A stretch of 64,000 nt of DNA from Pseudoalteromonas gelatinilytica (GCF_001641615.1 NZ_LRRU01000019.1:342064-406063), one strand, 5' to 3'. Positions 53,213 through 62,578 are shown, counted from the stretch's first letter. The notes: generated from the sequence alone by a model not told the origin. Made by a program: numbers and translations.

Positions 53213-54799
53213 TTGCCTAAACGCAGATACAAAATTAAAGCCATAACGCTTGCGAGTATTGGAATGATGCTTGTTTTTGCTATCGATTACCCAATGGAAG
53301 TCGCGGCAAAAAAGCAGGTTGCGCGAGAGCAAATACGGGCAGACTACCAATGGCTTAAATCAGATCTTGATAAGCAAACTAAGCAATTAAAAGATTTTTT
53401 TATTCAGTCAGATACGCTTGATCCGAGCTGCTCAAGCACGACGTTGCTAGCGCTTCGCCAAGCCCATTTTCATATCTCGAATGTTGCCGAATTTGGTGTT
53501 GTAAACCCAGATGGCTATTTAACCTGTACCAGTTGGGGGGCTCCACCTGAGCCAATAAAGACCATAGGCCCTAAGCCTGTTAAAAGCCAACAGCTGCGTT
53601 ATTTTGGGCCAATTCATACCAATTACATTGGTGAAGCTGCTTTGGTTATAGCTAAAACCCGCAGTGATGGCTTTGAGATTAATGCTTTATTGCCGCAGCC
53701 ATTATTGAGCCGAAAAATAAATGAGCTTGATAGACCCTATGATTTTGTTGCTTTAGTCGATGCAAAATTGGGTGTACCTATCACGATTGTGGGTGGTTAT
53801 ACCTTGCCACTTGACTATGATTTGTTTCCTTTAACGAAAACGACTGAGCTTAATGATCATCGGTTTGACGATACACATCAGCACTATTTACTAGCTGAGC
53901 CTGTCAAAGATATCCCGAGTCTTGCTTTGGTCGTCGCTGTCAATGTTGATACCTTATACAGAGGTGTTTATACCCCGCCTTTGGCAAGTATTTCATTGTA
54001 TGTGTTTGTATTTGTTTTATTGTTCTTCTTTTCTAAAGCGTACCATCAAAATTACCGTAGCCGTAAAAATGAGCTGATTAACCATTTAAACTCTGGTGAT
54101 TTTATTAACTTTTATCAGCTTATTTGGAATGCAAACACAAAACAGTTTGCAGGGGTTGAAGTGTTAGTAAGGTTAAATCATCCACTAGAGGGAGTCTTAA
54201 CGCCGAATCGCTTTTTACCGGATATTGAAAGCAATAGCCTTAACTTAGCACTGACCTATGCTGTGATTGAAAATATCACCGAAGATTTAGTAAAGCTCAC
54301 CCAGTGGCATCCAACATTAAAGGTGAATATCAACATTACCGGTGAACACCTCAAAGATGACAAATTTAAGCAGCTTGCTCTTGAGTTGAACACCCAGATC
54401 CCACATTTGGTACTCGAAATAACCGAAAACGAACTGATTGAATCTGACGATACTGAAGTGATAGAGACCATTACGCTATTTAGAGAGCAGGGGGTCAGAG
54501 TGGCTATTGATGACTTTGGAACGGGTTATGCTGGCCTGCAATATTTAAAATCATTGCCTTTTGATATTTTAAAAATCGATCAAAGTTACACCGCAGCCAT
54601 TGGCACTAATTCACAGCTGGCTATTTTACTTGATGCGTTAATCGAACTGGCTAAAAAACTTGAGATTGATATTGTTGCTGAAGGGGTGGAAACCCAAGCT
54701 CAGGCTGATTACTTGTTGGCAAAAGAAGTCTATTTCCATCAAGGTTGGCTGTATCATAAAGCGCAAGGCATCGAACAGCTAATAAGCAAAAAACTGTGA
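53213..54799 (+). CDS. CSS-motif EAL-domain c-di-GMP phosphodiesterase
   Basis: A 528-residue membrane protein starting at TTG 53213 (no better start in reach). Two TM helices (about 10-27 and 255-275) flank a periplasmic domain with the CSS motif (DPSCSSTTL), whose Cys is redox-controlled in known PdeC-type enzymes. The cytoplasmic EAL domain (about 290-528) reads EVLVRL in place of EALVRW but keeps NINITGEHL, ITENEL, DDFGTGYAGL, KIDQSY and AEGVET. It therefore should hydrolyse c-di-GMP in response to periplasmic redox or protein signals. Confidence 0.87.
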   Translation: MPKRRYKIKAITLASIGMMLVFAIDYPMEVAAKKQVAREQIRADYQWLKSDLDKQTKQLKDFFIQSDTLDPSCSSTTLLALRQAHFHISNVAEFGVVNPDGYLTCTSWGAPPEPIKTIGPKPVKSQQLRYFGPIHTNYIGEAALVIAKTRSDGFEINALLPQPLLSRKINELDRPYDFVALVDAKLGVPITIVGGYTLPLDYDLFPLTKTTELNDHRFDDTHQHYLLAEPVKDIPSLALVVAVNVDTLYRGVYTPPLASISLYVFVFVLLFFFSKAYHQNYRSRKNELINHLNSGDFINFYQLIWNANTKQFAGVEVLVRLNHPLEGVLTPNRFLPDIESNSLNLALTYAVIENITEDLVKLTQWHPTLKVNINITGEHLKDDKFKQLALELNTQIPHLVLEITENELIESDDTEVIETITLFREQGVRVAIDDFGTGYAGLQYLKSLPFDILKIDQSYTAAIGTNSQLAILLDALIELAKKLEIDIVAEGVETQAQADYLLAKEVYFHQGWLYHKAQGIEQLISKKL

Positions 54800-54841
54800 C
54801 TTTATTTTTCACTTAGTTATAGTGGTGAAAAAGGAGACTCA

Positions 54842-55306
54842 ATGAAAAAACTAATTTATATCGCCGCTTTGTTATTTTCTGCCCTAACATTTGCAGACAC
54901 CGCTCCATACAGTGGAGAGATAAGTCGAGATGATTTACTTAAAGACTACGCTGCATTTAGTGAACAGTACAATGAATACACACCGAGTGAAGAAGAGTTA
55001 ACCACGATAAAAACACTACAAGGTAAGCAAGTTTTGGTGTTTTTAGGCACTTGGTGTCATGACTCAAAACGAGAAGTACCTCGATTTTTAAAACTTCTCG
55101 ATACAGCGAAAGTACAGTTAGGCTCACTTAAATTAGTGGCTGTTGGCTACGATAAACTTGACCCTGCAGGGTTAGCAAAACAGCACGACTTACTGTATAC
55201 GCCAACCATTATTGTCCTTGATGGAGAAAAAGAGCTTACCCGTATGATCGAAAAGCCAAAACAAAGCTTGGCAGTGGATCTTACGCAACCGGGTCAAACG
55301 CTATAA
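54842..55306 (+). CDS. Secreted thioredoxin-like protein
   Basis: A 154-residue protein with a signal peptide (IYIAALLFSALTFADT) and a thioredoxin fold. The active-site position reads GTWCHDSKRE, a CxxS type with a single Cys, so disulfide isomerase-like or regulatory activity is more likely than classical reduction. LYTPTIIVLDGEKEL holds the cis-Pro (TPT). GGAG precedes ATG 54842. Its 3' end overlaps the convergent EAL gene by 26 bp. Lying between two periplasm-sensing EAL proteins, it may act on the CSS cysteines, which is only a guess. Confidence 0.8.
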   Translation: MKKLIYIAALLFSALTFADTAPYSGEISRDDLLKDYAAFSEQYNEYTPSEEELTTIKTLQGKQVLVFLGTWCHDSKREVPRFLKLLDTAKVQLGSLKLVAVGYDKLDPAGLAKQHDLLYTPTIIVLDGEKELTRMIEKPKQSLAVDLTQPGQTL

Positions 55307-57797
55307 AATCATCAATAGATAAGGGCATTGAGATTAAGTAACCTTGAATATAATCAATGCCTTTATCACTCACCAATTGCCACTGCTCTGAGCTTTCGAC
55401 CCCTTCTGCGGTAATCGTTAAATCAAGTTGATGGGCTAAATCACTCATCGTTTGTAAAAATAAACCATCTCGTGGGTTATCCACGCAGTTACAGATAAAA
55501 GCACGATCAATCTTAACGTTATCTAGCGGAAACTGCTGAATTGACGACAGTGATGAATAACCTGTTCCAAAGTCATCGAGTGATAAGTTAAAACCCGCTA
55601 ATTTAAGTTCATGCATTAGGTTTATAGCGTACTGGGTATTTTGAAATAGGGCAGATTCGGTGATCTCAAGATTAATTTTTTGATTAGCTGGGAATAGCTT
55701 GGCTTTTTCTTTACTCAGTCGTTTCACTAAATGCACATCAGAGAACTGCTTACGTGAGAGGTTGATCGACACTTTAATATGAATGTTGTTATCAACCATG
55801 CGATGGCAATCTTCAGCAACTTTAGCAACAATCCAACGAGACAATAAATTAATGAGCTCAGATTGTTCAGCGATGGCTATAAACTCCACAGGTGACACAA
55901 ATCCACGAACAGGGTGTTGCCAGCGAACCAATGCTTCACAGCCAATCAGTGTACCATCTAGAGTGTTAACGATTGGCTGATACACCATACTTAGCTGCTC
56001 GTTAGTCGAAAGCGCATGGCGTAAGTCACTTTCGAGGTTACTTTGTGCAATGAGCTTCTCTTTCAGAGATTGGCTATAAACGGTAAAGGGTTTTTGCGTG
56101 CGGGGGCATTCATTCATCGCAATCAGAGCAGTATTGATTTGCTCAGCAGCATCGATGTTTTGTAAATGCGGATAGCCCACGCCAATGTATAAGTGGTAAA
56201 AATGAGCGCTACCAGCGGTTTCAATTATGCCGCCGACCTGATGCTGAAATTTGTCTAATAGGGCGGCGAGCTTTTCATCAAAAATAGCTTCTTTTAGTAA
56301 CATTAAAAAGCAGCCCTGTTTGATATGCGCGCAAAACGCTTGATGTAAGTCAGAAAACTCAATTAGCCGGTTAGCAATGGTCGTTTGTAGTTCATTTAAG
56401 TAATCTTGACCGTAAATATCTTCTAATTGTCGATAGCCTTTGATCTCGGCGCACAATAAAGTCAGGCCGCTACTGTATTGGTCTTCAGGGCATAAACTGG
56501 CGATATACTTTTCACTGTAATGGCGATTGGCAAGGCCGGTGACTGAGTCAAAGTGGGCTTGCTGATAAAGCTCATGTTGGCGCTGTTTTTCTGCACTGAT
56601 GTCTTCAATCGTACCTACCAAGGTATTGGTTTTAGGGTTCCATTCTGCGTGCTCGTGAAACCAGCGTTTTTCTCCATTGAGTTTGATTGTGTATTCAATT
56701 TCGATTGGGCTACTAGGCTTAGTATGTATAAAATTTAAAAACGTATTTTTATAAAAGCTATCGATTTTTTTACAGACATCCGTAATTGATTGCACTTTGC
56801 TTTGTTCTTTAAATAGTGCTTTTGCTTGAGCCGATAATTGCCGAATGCTTTTATCAGGCGACAAATGCCAACTACCCACGCCACTGAGTAACTGAGCTTG
56901 TTTTAATTCAAGTGCCTGCTCAGACAGCTCCAAGGTTTGCTTTTGTACGAGCTTTTCGAGGTTTTGCTCGTGTTCCCGTAATCGGCATGTAATCGTAATC
57001 AAATAGCAGCTAACCGATGAAAATAGCAGGACAATCAGTAACAGCACTAAAAATTCAACATGCGCCCGATAAGCAAACTCATCTTTAATACCCACAACCC
57101 AATGTTGATTTTCAACATCGAGATTGTAGGTTGACCATTGCTTTTGCTCAAAACTGTGGTTATTTAAAAGCGGCGCGTAGTTATTAGCTGTTTTTTGCCA
57201 AACCTCATAGAGGTGAGGGTGTGAAGTCGTGTCAGGTCGTAAATTTGCAATAAACTCAGGAAAACGTAGCACCGCGATTGCAAAACCCCAAAACTCATTC
57301 TGATTAAAAATCGGTAATCGAGCGACTAAGCCTTGACCACCTTGAGCCAACTCTTTAGGTCCATCGATTTGCATTTTTTGCGTATCAATCGCTGTTTGTA
57401 ATGACGCTTGAATGCTTTGCATCTTGAATAAGTCGATACCAATCACGCTCTCGTGACTGGTTAACGGGTAGCTGTATTTTATTACCCCCTTTGGTGCGAG
57501 TTGAATAGTTTGGCTACCATCACTGTGAGTTAAAATCTCTGTGGCAAGGGTTTCGAATTCAGTTTGTGTATATGCAAAGTCACGCATTGCGGCGCGAACA
57601 AGGTAGGGGCCAAGGAGTGCGCTATCAAGTGCTTTTTCAAGATTACTGCTGTAACTGTTAAGTGCTGCATTTTGCTCAATTTCATGCATTTCTTGTCTAT
57701 CGTAAAACACTTTTAGCGCGATAGCCGAAAATAAACAGAAACTGAGAAAAAAAGAAGTAAATAACAACGAAAAATATGTAATATTACGCAAAGGCAT
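55281..57797 (-). CDS. Membrane sensor - PAS - GGDEF(degenerate) - EAL phosphodiesterase
   Basis: An 838-residue protein. TM helix (about 7-29), periplasmic CHASE-like sensor (about 35-240), second TM (about 250-270), coiled linker, PAS (about 300-405), GGDEF-like domain (about 415-570) and EAL domain (about 590-835). The cyclase domain lacks a recognisable GGDEF motif (AHIKQGCFLML at that place), so it is not catalytic. The EAL domain is intact: CEALVRWQHP, INLSRKQF, LEITESAL, DDFGTGYSSL, KIDRAFI, AEGVES. It should degrade c-di-GMP in response to an extracellular or periplasmic ligand. Confidence 0.88.
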   Translation of the reverse strand: MPLRNITYFSLLFTSFFLSFCLFSAIALKVFYDRQEMHEIEQNAALNSYSSNLEKALDSALLGPYLVRAAMRDFAYTQTEFETLATEILTHSDGSQTIQLAPKGVIKYSYPLTSHESVIGIDLFKMQSIQASLQTAIDTQKMQIDGPKELAQGGQGLVARLPIFNQNEFWGFAIAVLRFPEFIANLRPDTTSHPHLYEVWQKTANNYAPLLNNHSFEQKQWSTYNLDVENQHWVVGIKDEFAYRAHVEFLVLLLIVLLFSSVSCYLITITCRLREHEQNLEKLVQKQTLELSEQALELKQAQLLSGVGSWHLSPDKSIRQLSAQAKALFKEQSKVQSITDVCKKIDSFYKNTFLNFIHTKPSSPIEIEYTIKLNGEKRWFHEHAEWNPKTNTLVGTIEDISAEKQRQHELYQQAHFDSVTGLANRHYSEKYIASLCPEDQYSSGLTLLCAEIKGYRQLEDIYGQDYLNELQTTIANRLIEFSDLHQAFCAHIKQGCFLMLLKEAIFDEKLAALLDKFQHQVGGIIETAGSAHFYHLYIGVGYPHLQNIDAAEQINTALIAMNECPRTQKPFTVYSQSLKEKLIAQSNLESDLRHALSTNEQLSMVYQPIVNTLDGTLIGCEALVRWQHPVRGFVSPVEFIAIAEQSELINLLSRWIVAKVAEDCHRMVDNNIHIKVSINLSRKQFSDVHLVKRLSKEKAKLFPANQKINLEITESALFQNTQYAINLMHELKLAGFNLSLDDFGTGYSSLSSIQQFPLDNVKIDRAFICNCVDNPRDGLFLQTMSDLAHQLDLTITAEGVESSEQWQLVSDKGIDYIQGYLISMPLSIDDFIAFDPVA

Positions 57798-57965
57798 CCC
57801 TGAATGAGGTATGTATTTAAGTACTAAGTTTGCTTTTAAAAATACTAGTTTAGGGCTACCTGATTGTCTAGCGAAGAGCTAGGATTTTAGTTGAATTTTT
57901 AGCATGTTAAAGAATTATTTGTACCTAAATACAATAGATTACAAACTTAAGTAAGATTAAACGCT

Positions 57966-58553
57966 ATGTACCAAGCCGTGATAAAAGCCATAGATGCAGC
58001 GAATGCTGTCGATCCAAATCGTGTGAAACAAGATGATCAAGAGTTTGCAAAAGAATCATTATACGCAATGCGTATGACCGATATGCTAAACCGTTTCAAT
58101 CCACAAGCTGATGAGTTGATGCACATTGCCGCACGAGGTCAACATATTGAGCGCTGGCGCTCTCCTCGCAGTGATTTCCCTATGGGTAAGCAAGGTTATT
58201 ATCAATGGCGCACGGCTTTATATGATTTCCATGCAGAGCGTGTAACAGCCCTTATGAAAACGGCTGGTTACGCATCAGAAGAGTGTGAGCGTGTATACGC
58301 AGCAGTGGCAAAAAAGAATATAAAGCGAAACCCTGATAGCCAATTGATTGAAGACATCGCAAGCCTTGTGTTTATTGAGCATTACATGCTTGATTTTGCA
58401 AGTAGTAAGCCTGATTACGATGAGCAAAAATGGTTGGGTATTATTCGTAAAACCTGGCAAAAGATGTCAAACGAAGCACATGACTTTGTGCTAGCTGGTA
58501 ACATCAGCTTACCAGAGCCACTTAAACCGTTAATAACAAAAGCGCTAAATTAA
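57966..58553 (+). CDS. DUF4202 protein
   Basis: A 195-residue soluble helical protein with the DUF4202 pattern: AIDAANAVDPN at the start, HIAARGQHIERW around residue 57, then RSDFPMGKQGYYQWR and LVFIEHYMLDF. Conserved His and Asp/Glu residues recall an HD-like helical fold, but the function is not known to me. Start ATG 57966. It forms a likely operon with the zinc-ribbon gene 20 nt downstream. Confidence 0.85.
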   Translation: MYQAVIKAIDAANAVDPNRVKQDDQEFAKESLYAMRMTDMLNRFNPQADELMHIAARGQHIERWRSPRSDFPMGKQGYYQWRTALYDFHAERVTALMKTAGYASEECERVYAAVAKKNIKRNPDSQLIEDIASLVFIEHYMLDFASSKPDYDEQKWLGIIRKTWQKMSNEAHDFVLAGNISLPEPLKPLITKALN

Positions 58554-58573
58554 TTGTAAAACAAGGATGTATT

Positions 58574-59089
58574 ATGTTTTGCCCGCGTACTAAAACAGCC
58601 CTAGAAGCAGTAAGCATTGGCGACGTTAAGGTGTATTTATCAAAAAGTGGAGGCGTATTTTTTGATAACCGACAAATATTCCACTTTAGCGATCCGAGTT
58701 TAAAACCCGCGCAAGTGCTGCTGGCTCATTTACAAAGCCTGCCAACAGAATGTGTTGATTTAGCAACGCGTATTAATTGCCCGAAGTGCCCTGACATAGT
58801 GATGATGCGACGTTTTTTTACGCCACTAAAAGTGGTTGAAATAGACGAATGTCCAAATTGTGCTGCTATTTGGCTTGATCATGGTGAGCTTGAAAAGATC
58901 CATGAAAATCATTTAACGCCAAAAGAACGTGAAATGCTGCGTATTGATATGGCCAATAATCATGGTTTTATTCAAGTTAAAATCCCAAAAAGGCGCTACT
59001 CAGTTCATGCTGAAAAGCCTGAGTCTAATGCAACGTCATCATTAGAGAAACTAGCAGAACTTGCGTATTTATCGATTTTGAATGACTGA
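58574..59089 (+). CDS. zf-TFIIB-type zinc-ribbon protein
   Basis: A 171-residue protein with a central zinc ribbon: CPKCPDIVMMRRF ... DECPNCAAIWLDHGEL (two CxxC knuckles, about residues 73-101). This is the zf-TFIIB signature. A Lys/Arg-rich tail follows. AAGGATG precedes ATG 58574. Such proteins are poorly understood and often encoded beside small metabolic or stress genes. A terminator follows (AGCCTGTA / TACAGGCT, 59104-59129). Confidence 0.82.
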   Translation: MFCPRTKTALEAVSIGDVKVYLSKSGGVFFDNRQIFHFSDPSLKPAQVLLAHLQSLPTECVDLATRINCPKCPDIVMMRRFFTPLKVVEIDECPNCAAIWLDHGELEKIHENHLTPKEREMLRIDMANNHGFIQVKIPKRRYSVHAEKPESNATSSLEKLAELAYLSILND

Positions 59090-59103
59090 TAATGATAATA
59101 AGA

Positions 59104-59347
59104 AGCCTGTACCAACTAAGATACAGGCTTTATTTGTAATTAAGCGTTAAAGCTTAACTAGCATTTTTCCTTTATTTTTACCTTCGAACAGACCAAGAAA
59201 TGCATCAACGGCATTTTCGATGCCATGGTATACCGTTTCTTCAGATTTAATTTTACCTTCGCTGATCCACGCACCCATTTGCTCAATAAACTCAGGAAAC
59301 TGATCAAAATAATCAATCACGATAAAACCTTGCATGGTGAGCTTTTT
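59104..59347. repeat. 244-bp direct repeat, copy A (terminator plus oxidoreductase 3' end)
   Basis: Near-identical to 61474-61717; the one difference I noticed is AAAACCTTG versus AAACCCTTG near 59326. It includes the bidirectional terminator and the last 62 codons of the oxidoreductase. The two copies bracket the lipoprotein locus. Confidence 0.92.
59147..59335 (-). pseudogene. 3' fragment of the NADP-dependent oxidoreductase gene
   Basis: Encodes 62 residues (MQGFIVIDYFDQF ... NKGKMLVKL) identical to the C-terminus of the complete gene at 61517-62515. Upstream, after about 59347, the sequence is unrelated, so no promoter or N-terminus exists. It is a by-product of the 244-bp duplication. 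Confidence 0.9.
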
Positions 59348-59467
59348 ATCTTGCTTTAAATCGTTAAAAATTACTGGTTCTTTATTTTTATTTCGGTTCT
59401 TTTGTTTGTTTTTTTAATGATTTTTTTGATGGTCTTTATTGCTGGTGTAAGGTTATTAAAGTTTTAA

Positions 59468-59911
59468 ATGGATTTTACAAAAGGAATTGCTGTGAATATA
59501 AGTCATGATAGGGTTGTTTTATATTTTATTCTCATATTCGCTACTTTGTTTATTTATACATCGCTAGTAGTTATGTTAAATGATATTGAACAAAAAGAGC
59601 CTGAGATAAAACAGCTAAACTCTCAGTCTTATCATGAGTCTAGTCTAATTCTAAGTTTGCTTTCGCAACTAAACTCAGCTGAGTTGAGCCCAAATAACGA
59701 CCGCGCATCACCTAACCCGAACATTACTGAATTCGACAATATACCCATTGCAATTTTAAAAAATAATAAAGCTGACTTATTAAAAAAGTTAGGAATTTCA
59801 TTTGATACAGACAACGGCCTTGCCTTGTCGCCTGAGCTGCCGCAGCTTGCCAACATTTATGGCTACCAAATTAATGGCAGTGCCGACAACCCCATTATTA
59901 GCGCTAAATAA
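59468..59911 (+). CDS. Single-span membrane protein of unknown function
   Basis: A 147-residue protein with one N-terminal TM helix (about 18-38, VVLYFILIFATLFIYTSLVV) and a predicted periplasmic tail rich in Asn, Ser and Leu. No family is recognised. The start may be ATG 59468 or GTG 59492 (VNISHDRV). It lies 24 nt upstream of the first duplicated lipoprotein gene and probably shares its transcript. Confidence 0.55.
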   Translation: MDFTKGIAVNISHDRVVLYFILIFATLFIYTSLVVMLNDIEQKEPEIKQLNSQSYHESSLILSLLSQLNSAELSPNNDRASPNPNITEFDNIPIAILKNNKADLLKKLGISFDTDNGLALSPELPQLANIYGYQINGSADNPIISAK

Positions 59912-59935
59912 TTATTAAAATACAAGGTCAATAGT

Positions 59936-60679
59936 GTGAAAAAATTAGTGGTGTTTATGAGCGTGTTACTGACCTGTTTTTTTACCACAGGTTGTGATTT
60001 TTTATTTGATGAAGCGCATGGTTATCGTGGGCCCATCGTTGTGACAATTAAAACAGAAGATGGCTCAGTGCCAGAGTTTCCTTTTTTAATAGAGTCTGTG
60101 TACACAGAGTCGTGTGGTCATAGTAGCTGTGGCATAGACTCCGGTTATAGATATCTAAAAACGAGCTATGCTAATGAGCCAATTACCTTCCCGCGAGAGC
60201 GGTTAGACCTATTGCAAGCTAATGCCTACGCAACAATTCTTTTTAAAGTTACTCATCCTAATTATCACTACAACGTCTTTACTCGAGGTTTTGCGCCCAC
60301 CGATGCTGATGACCCCATTTATGTAACGTTTACTGTTAAGCCATTTGCTGAACAAATGAATAAAGTGGCTGGCTGGGCGGAAGGCCCTAAACAAGACATG
60401 CAAAAATTCACACCAGATAGCAGAGAATTTAAAGAAGCAGACATGATGTATCGCCAAGAGCGTTTTAATTTAGGACAGATGATTGCAAGGCATATCACGT
60501 TGACTAAAACGGTTTACTTGCCTCATTTTTCAAAACGCATGCAACAACGTGTGATTGAAAAATATCAACCTATTTTTAAAGCGTGGTATTACGGTGTACC
60601 TGAAACAGATTGTTGGAATAAGATGACTTGTCAGGAGCATATTTTAAAACCAAGGGAAGTTGAATATGAAGGATTATAA
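59936..60679 (+). CDS. Lipoprotein of unknown function, paralogue 1
   Basis: A 247-residue lipoprotein starting at GTG 59936, with AAGG upstream. Lipobox FTTGC puts the lipidated Cys at about residue 20. The mature part has a Cys-rich turn (ESCGHSSCG) and a strand-rich first half (GPIVVTIKTEDGS). A helical second half (AEGPKQDMQKF, HITLTKTVYLPHFSKR) ends with a Cys pair (ETDCWNKMTCQE). No known family. It is nearly identical at both ends to paralogue 2, which overlaps it by 14 nt. A surface or periplasmic role is inferred. Confidence 0.65.
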   Translation: MKKLVVFMSVLLTCFFTTGCDFLFDEAHGYRGPIVVTIKTEDGSVPEFPFLIESVYTESCGHSSCGIDSGYRYLKTSYANEPITFPRERLDLLQANAYATILFKVTHPNYHYNVFTRGFAPTDADDPIYVTFTVKPFAEQMNKVAGWAEGPKQDMQKFTPDSREFKEADMMYRQERFNLGQMIARHITLTKTVYLPHFSKRMQQRVIEKYQPIFKAWYYGVPETDCWNKMTCQEHILKPREVEYEGL

Positions 60680-61421
60680 GCGCAAGGTGGTGCAATTTTG
60701 CGGTGTATTACTGGCCTGTTTTTTTACCACAGGTTGTGATTTTTTATTTGATGAAGCGCATGGTTATCGTGGGCCCATCGTTGTGACAATTAAAACAGAA
60801 GATGGCTCAGTGCCAGAGTTCCCTTTTTTAATAGAGTCGGGCTATTCAGAGTCGTGTGGTCATAGTAGTTGCGGTATTGAATTTGGTTATAAATATTTTA
60901 AAGCAGCCTATGCGAATGAGCAAATCACCTTCCCGCGGGAGCGGTTAGATTTATTACAACCTAATGCCTATGCATCGATTGAGTTTACTGTGACCCATCC
61001 TAATTATCACCAAGGCGCGTTTCCACGAGGTTTTCCGCCTACCGATGCTAATGACCCCATTTATGTTACGTTTACTGTTAAGCCATTTGCTGAACAAATG
61101 AATAAAGTGGCTGGCTGGGCGGAAGGCCCTAAACAAGACATGCAAAAATTCACACCAGATAGCAGAGAATTTAAAGAAGCAGACATGATGTATCGCCAAG
61201 AGCGTTTTAATTTAGGACAGATGATTGCAAGGCATATCACGTTGACTAAAACGGTTTACTTGCCTCATTTTTCAAAACGCATGCAACAACGTGTGATTGA
61301 AAAATATCAACCTATTTTTAAAGCGTGGTATTACGGTGTACCTGAAACAGATTGTTGGGATATGGTTGACTGCAGAAAGCAAATTTTAAAACCAAGGAAG
61401 GCCGAATATGAAGGATTATAA
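60666..61421 (+). CDS. Lipoprotein of unknown function, paralogue 2
   Basis: A 251-residue lipoprotein starting at ATG 60666 (MKDYKRKVV) inside the end of paralogue 1. Same lipobox (FTTGC) and same overall sequence. The segments around 60716-60840 and 61045-61349 are almost base-for-base identical to paralogue 1, while the middle (about 60840-61040) differs clearly (YSESCGHSSCGIEFGYKYF; HQGAFPRGFPPTDAN). That mosaic suggests gene conversion or selection on the middle segment. A third start copy follows at 61408. Confidence 0.65.
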   Translation: MKDYKRKVVQFCGVLLACFFTTGCDFLFDEAHGYRGPIVVTIKTEDGSVPEFPFLIESGYSESCGHSSCGIEFGYKYFKAAYANEQITFPRERLDLLQPNAYASIEFTVTHPNYHQGAFPRGFPPTDANDPIYVTFTVKPFAEQMNKVAGWAEGPKQDMQKFTPDSREFKEADMMYRQERFNLGQMIARHITLTKTVYLPHFSKRMQQRVIEKYQPIFKAWYYGVPETDCWDMVDCRKQILKPRKAEYEGL

Positions 61422-61473
61422 GCGCAAGGGATGCTTGTTTCGGCAATCGTATTTTTTAAACTTGCCTAAATAG
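61408..61473 (+). pseudogene. 5' remnant of a third lipoprotein copy
   Basis: Starting at ATG 61408, inside the end of paralogue 2, the sequence repeats ATGAAGGATTATAAGCGC exactly as at the start of paralogue 2 (MKDYKRK). It then departs and stops after 21 codons at 61473. This is the joint where a further tandem copy was lost; copy B of the 244-bp repeat begins right after it. Confidence 0.75.
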
Positions 61474-61717
61474 AGCCTGTACCAACTAAGATACAGGCTT
61501 TATTTGTAATTAAGCGTTAAAGCTTAACTAGCATTTTTCCTTTATTTTTACCTTCGAACAGACCAAGAAATGCATCAACGGCATTTTCGATGCCATGGTA
61601 TACCGTTTCTTCAGATTTAATTTTACCTTCGCTGATCCACGCACCCATTTGCTCAATAAACTCAGGAAACTGATCAAAATAATCAATCACGATAAACCCT
61701 TGCATGGTGAGCTTTTT
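61474..61717. repeat. 244-bp direct repeat, copy B
   Basis: The partner of copy A at 59104-59347. This copy belongs to the complete oxidoreductase gene and its terminator. Confidence 0.92.
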
Positions 61718-62515
61718 CGAGTTGATATAAAACAGGTTGCTTGGCCCTGGCTGTGCTGTGTCGTTATTGTAACCTGAGATCATGCCACAAACAGGAATAC
61801 GGCCGTAATCGTTCATTACATTGAGTGCGGCTTCAAGGTGATCGCCACCTACGTTTTCAAAGTACACATCAATGCCTTGTGGTGCCGCTTGTTCAAGGGC
61901 TTCTGTGAGGTTTGCGACCGTTTTATAGTTAATTACGGCATCAACACCTAACGCTTTAACCATCTGCGCTTTTTCGTCAGAGCCAACCGATGCAATCACT
62001 TTACAACCTTTTAGCTTGGCAATTTGGCATACTACACTACCTACCGCGCCTGACGCTGCTGATACAAACACAGTGTCGGTTTCTTTTAGGCTAATTACCT
62101 TTGTTAGACCTGCCCATGCGGTTAACCCGGTCATACCCATGGTACTTAAAAATAGTTGGTCTGGCAGTGGTACGTTTGGCAGTAACGTTAAGTCGCTGCC
62201 ATCGCTAATGTGCATGGTACGCCAACCGCTAATATGACTTACTTTGCTTCCTACAGGAAAGTCGTCATTGCGCGATTCAATCACTTCGCCGATAGCACCG
62301 GCTTCCATCACTTCGTTTAAGTTAAATGGCGCGATATATGATTTACGATCAATCATGCGCGGGCGCATATAAGGGTCAACTGACATCCAGGTATTTTTAA
62401 TTAATACCTCGCCGTCGTTCAAATCAGGAAGTGTTACGTCTACCTGCGTAAAATTAGCCTGTGTTGGTACACCCGTTGGACGTGAAACTAAATGAATTTG
62501 TTGACTTGTCGCCAT
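61517..62515 (-). CDS. NADP-dependent medium-chain oxidoreductase (CurA / LTB4-dehydrogenase-like)
   Basis: A 332-residue zinc-free MDR enzyme. The N-terminal part has DVTLPDLNDGEVLIKN and MSVDPYMRPRM, typical of the leukotriene B4 12-hydroxydehydrogenase / curcumin reductase group. The Rossmann motif is SAASGAVGSVVCQIAKLKG (about 150-170). FENVGGDHLEAALNVM and the C-terminal GKIKSEETV, KNKGKMLVKL follow. It would reduce alkenal or alkenone double bonds with NADPH, for example in detoxification. It is divergent from a MarR regulator, with two palindromic boxes between them, so it is probably that regulator's target. Confidence 0.88.
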   Translation of the reverse strand: MATSQQIHLVSRPTGVPTQANFTQVDVTLPDLNDGEVLIKNTWMSVDPYMRPRMIDRKSYIAPFNLNEVMEAGAIGEVIESRNDDFPVGSKVSHISGWRTMHISDGSDLTLLPNVPLPDQLFLSTMGMTGLTAWAGLTKVISLKETDTVFVSAASGAVGSVVCQIAKLKGCKVIASVGSDEKAQMVKALGVDAVINYKTVANLTEALEQAAPQGIDVYFENVGGDHLEAALNVMNDYGRIPVCGMISGYNNDTAQPGPSNLFYINSKKLTMQGFIVIDYFDQFPEFIEQMGAWISEGKIKSEETVYHGIENAVDAFLGLFEGKNKGKMLVKL

Positions 62516-62566
62516 ATAAACCTCGAATCTGCTAGATTAGAATCAATTAATGAATTGTGCAAAATA

Positions 62567-62578
62567 TTTGCGCGCAAA
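62567..62578. promoter_or_regulatory. MarR operator candidate 1
   Basis: Perfect 12-nt palindrome TTTGCGCGCAAA within ATATTTGCGCGCAAACTA. A second copy lies 71 bp away, and both are between the divergent oxidoreductase and marR genes. Confidence 0.75.
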
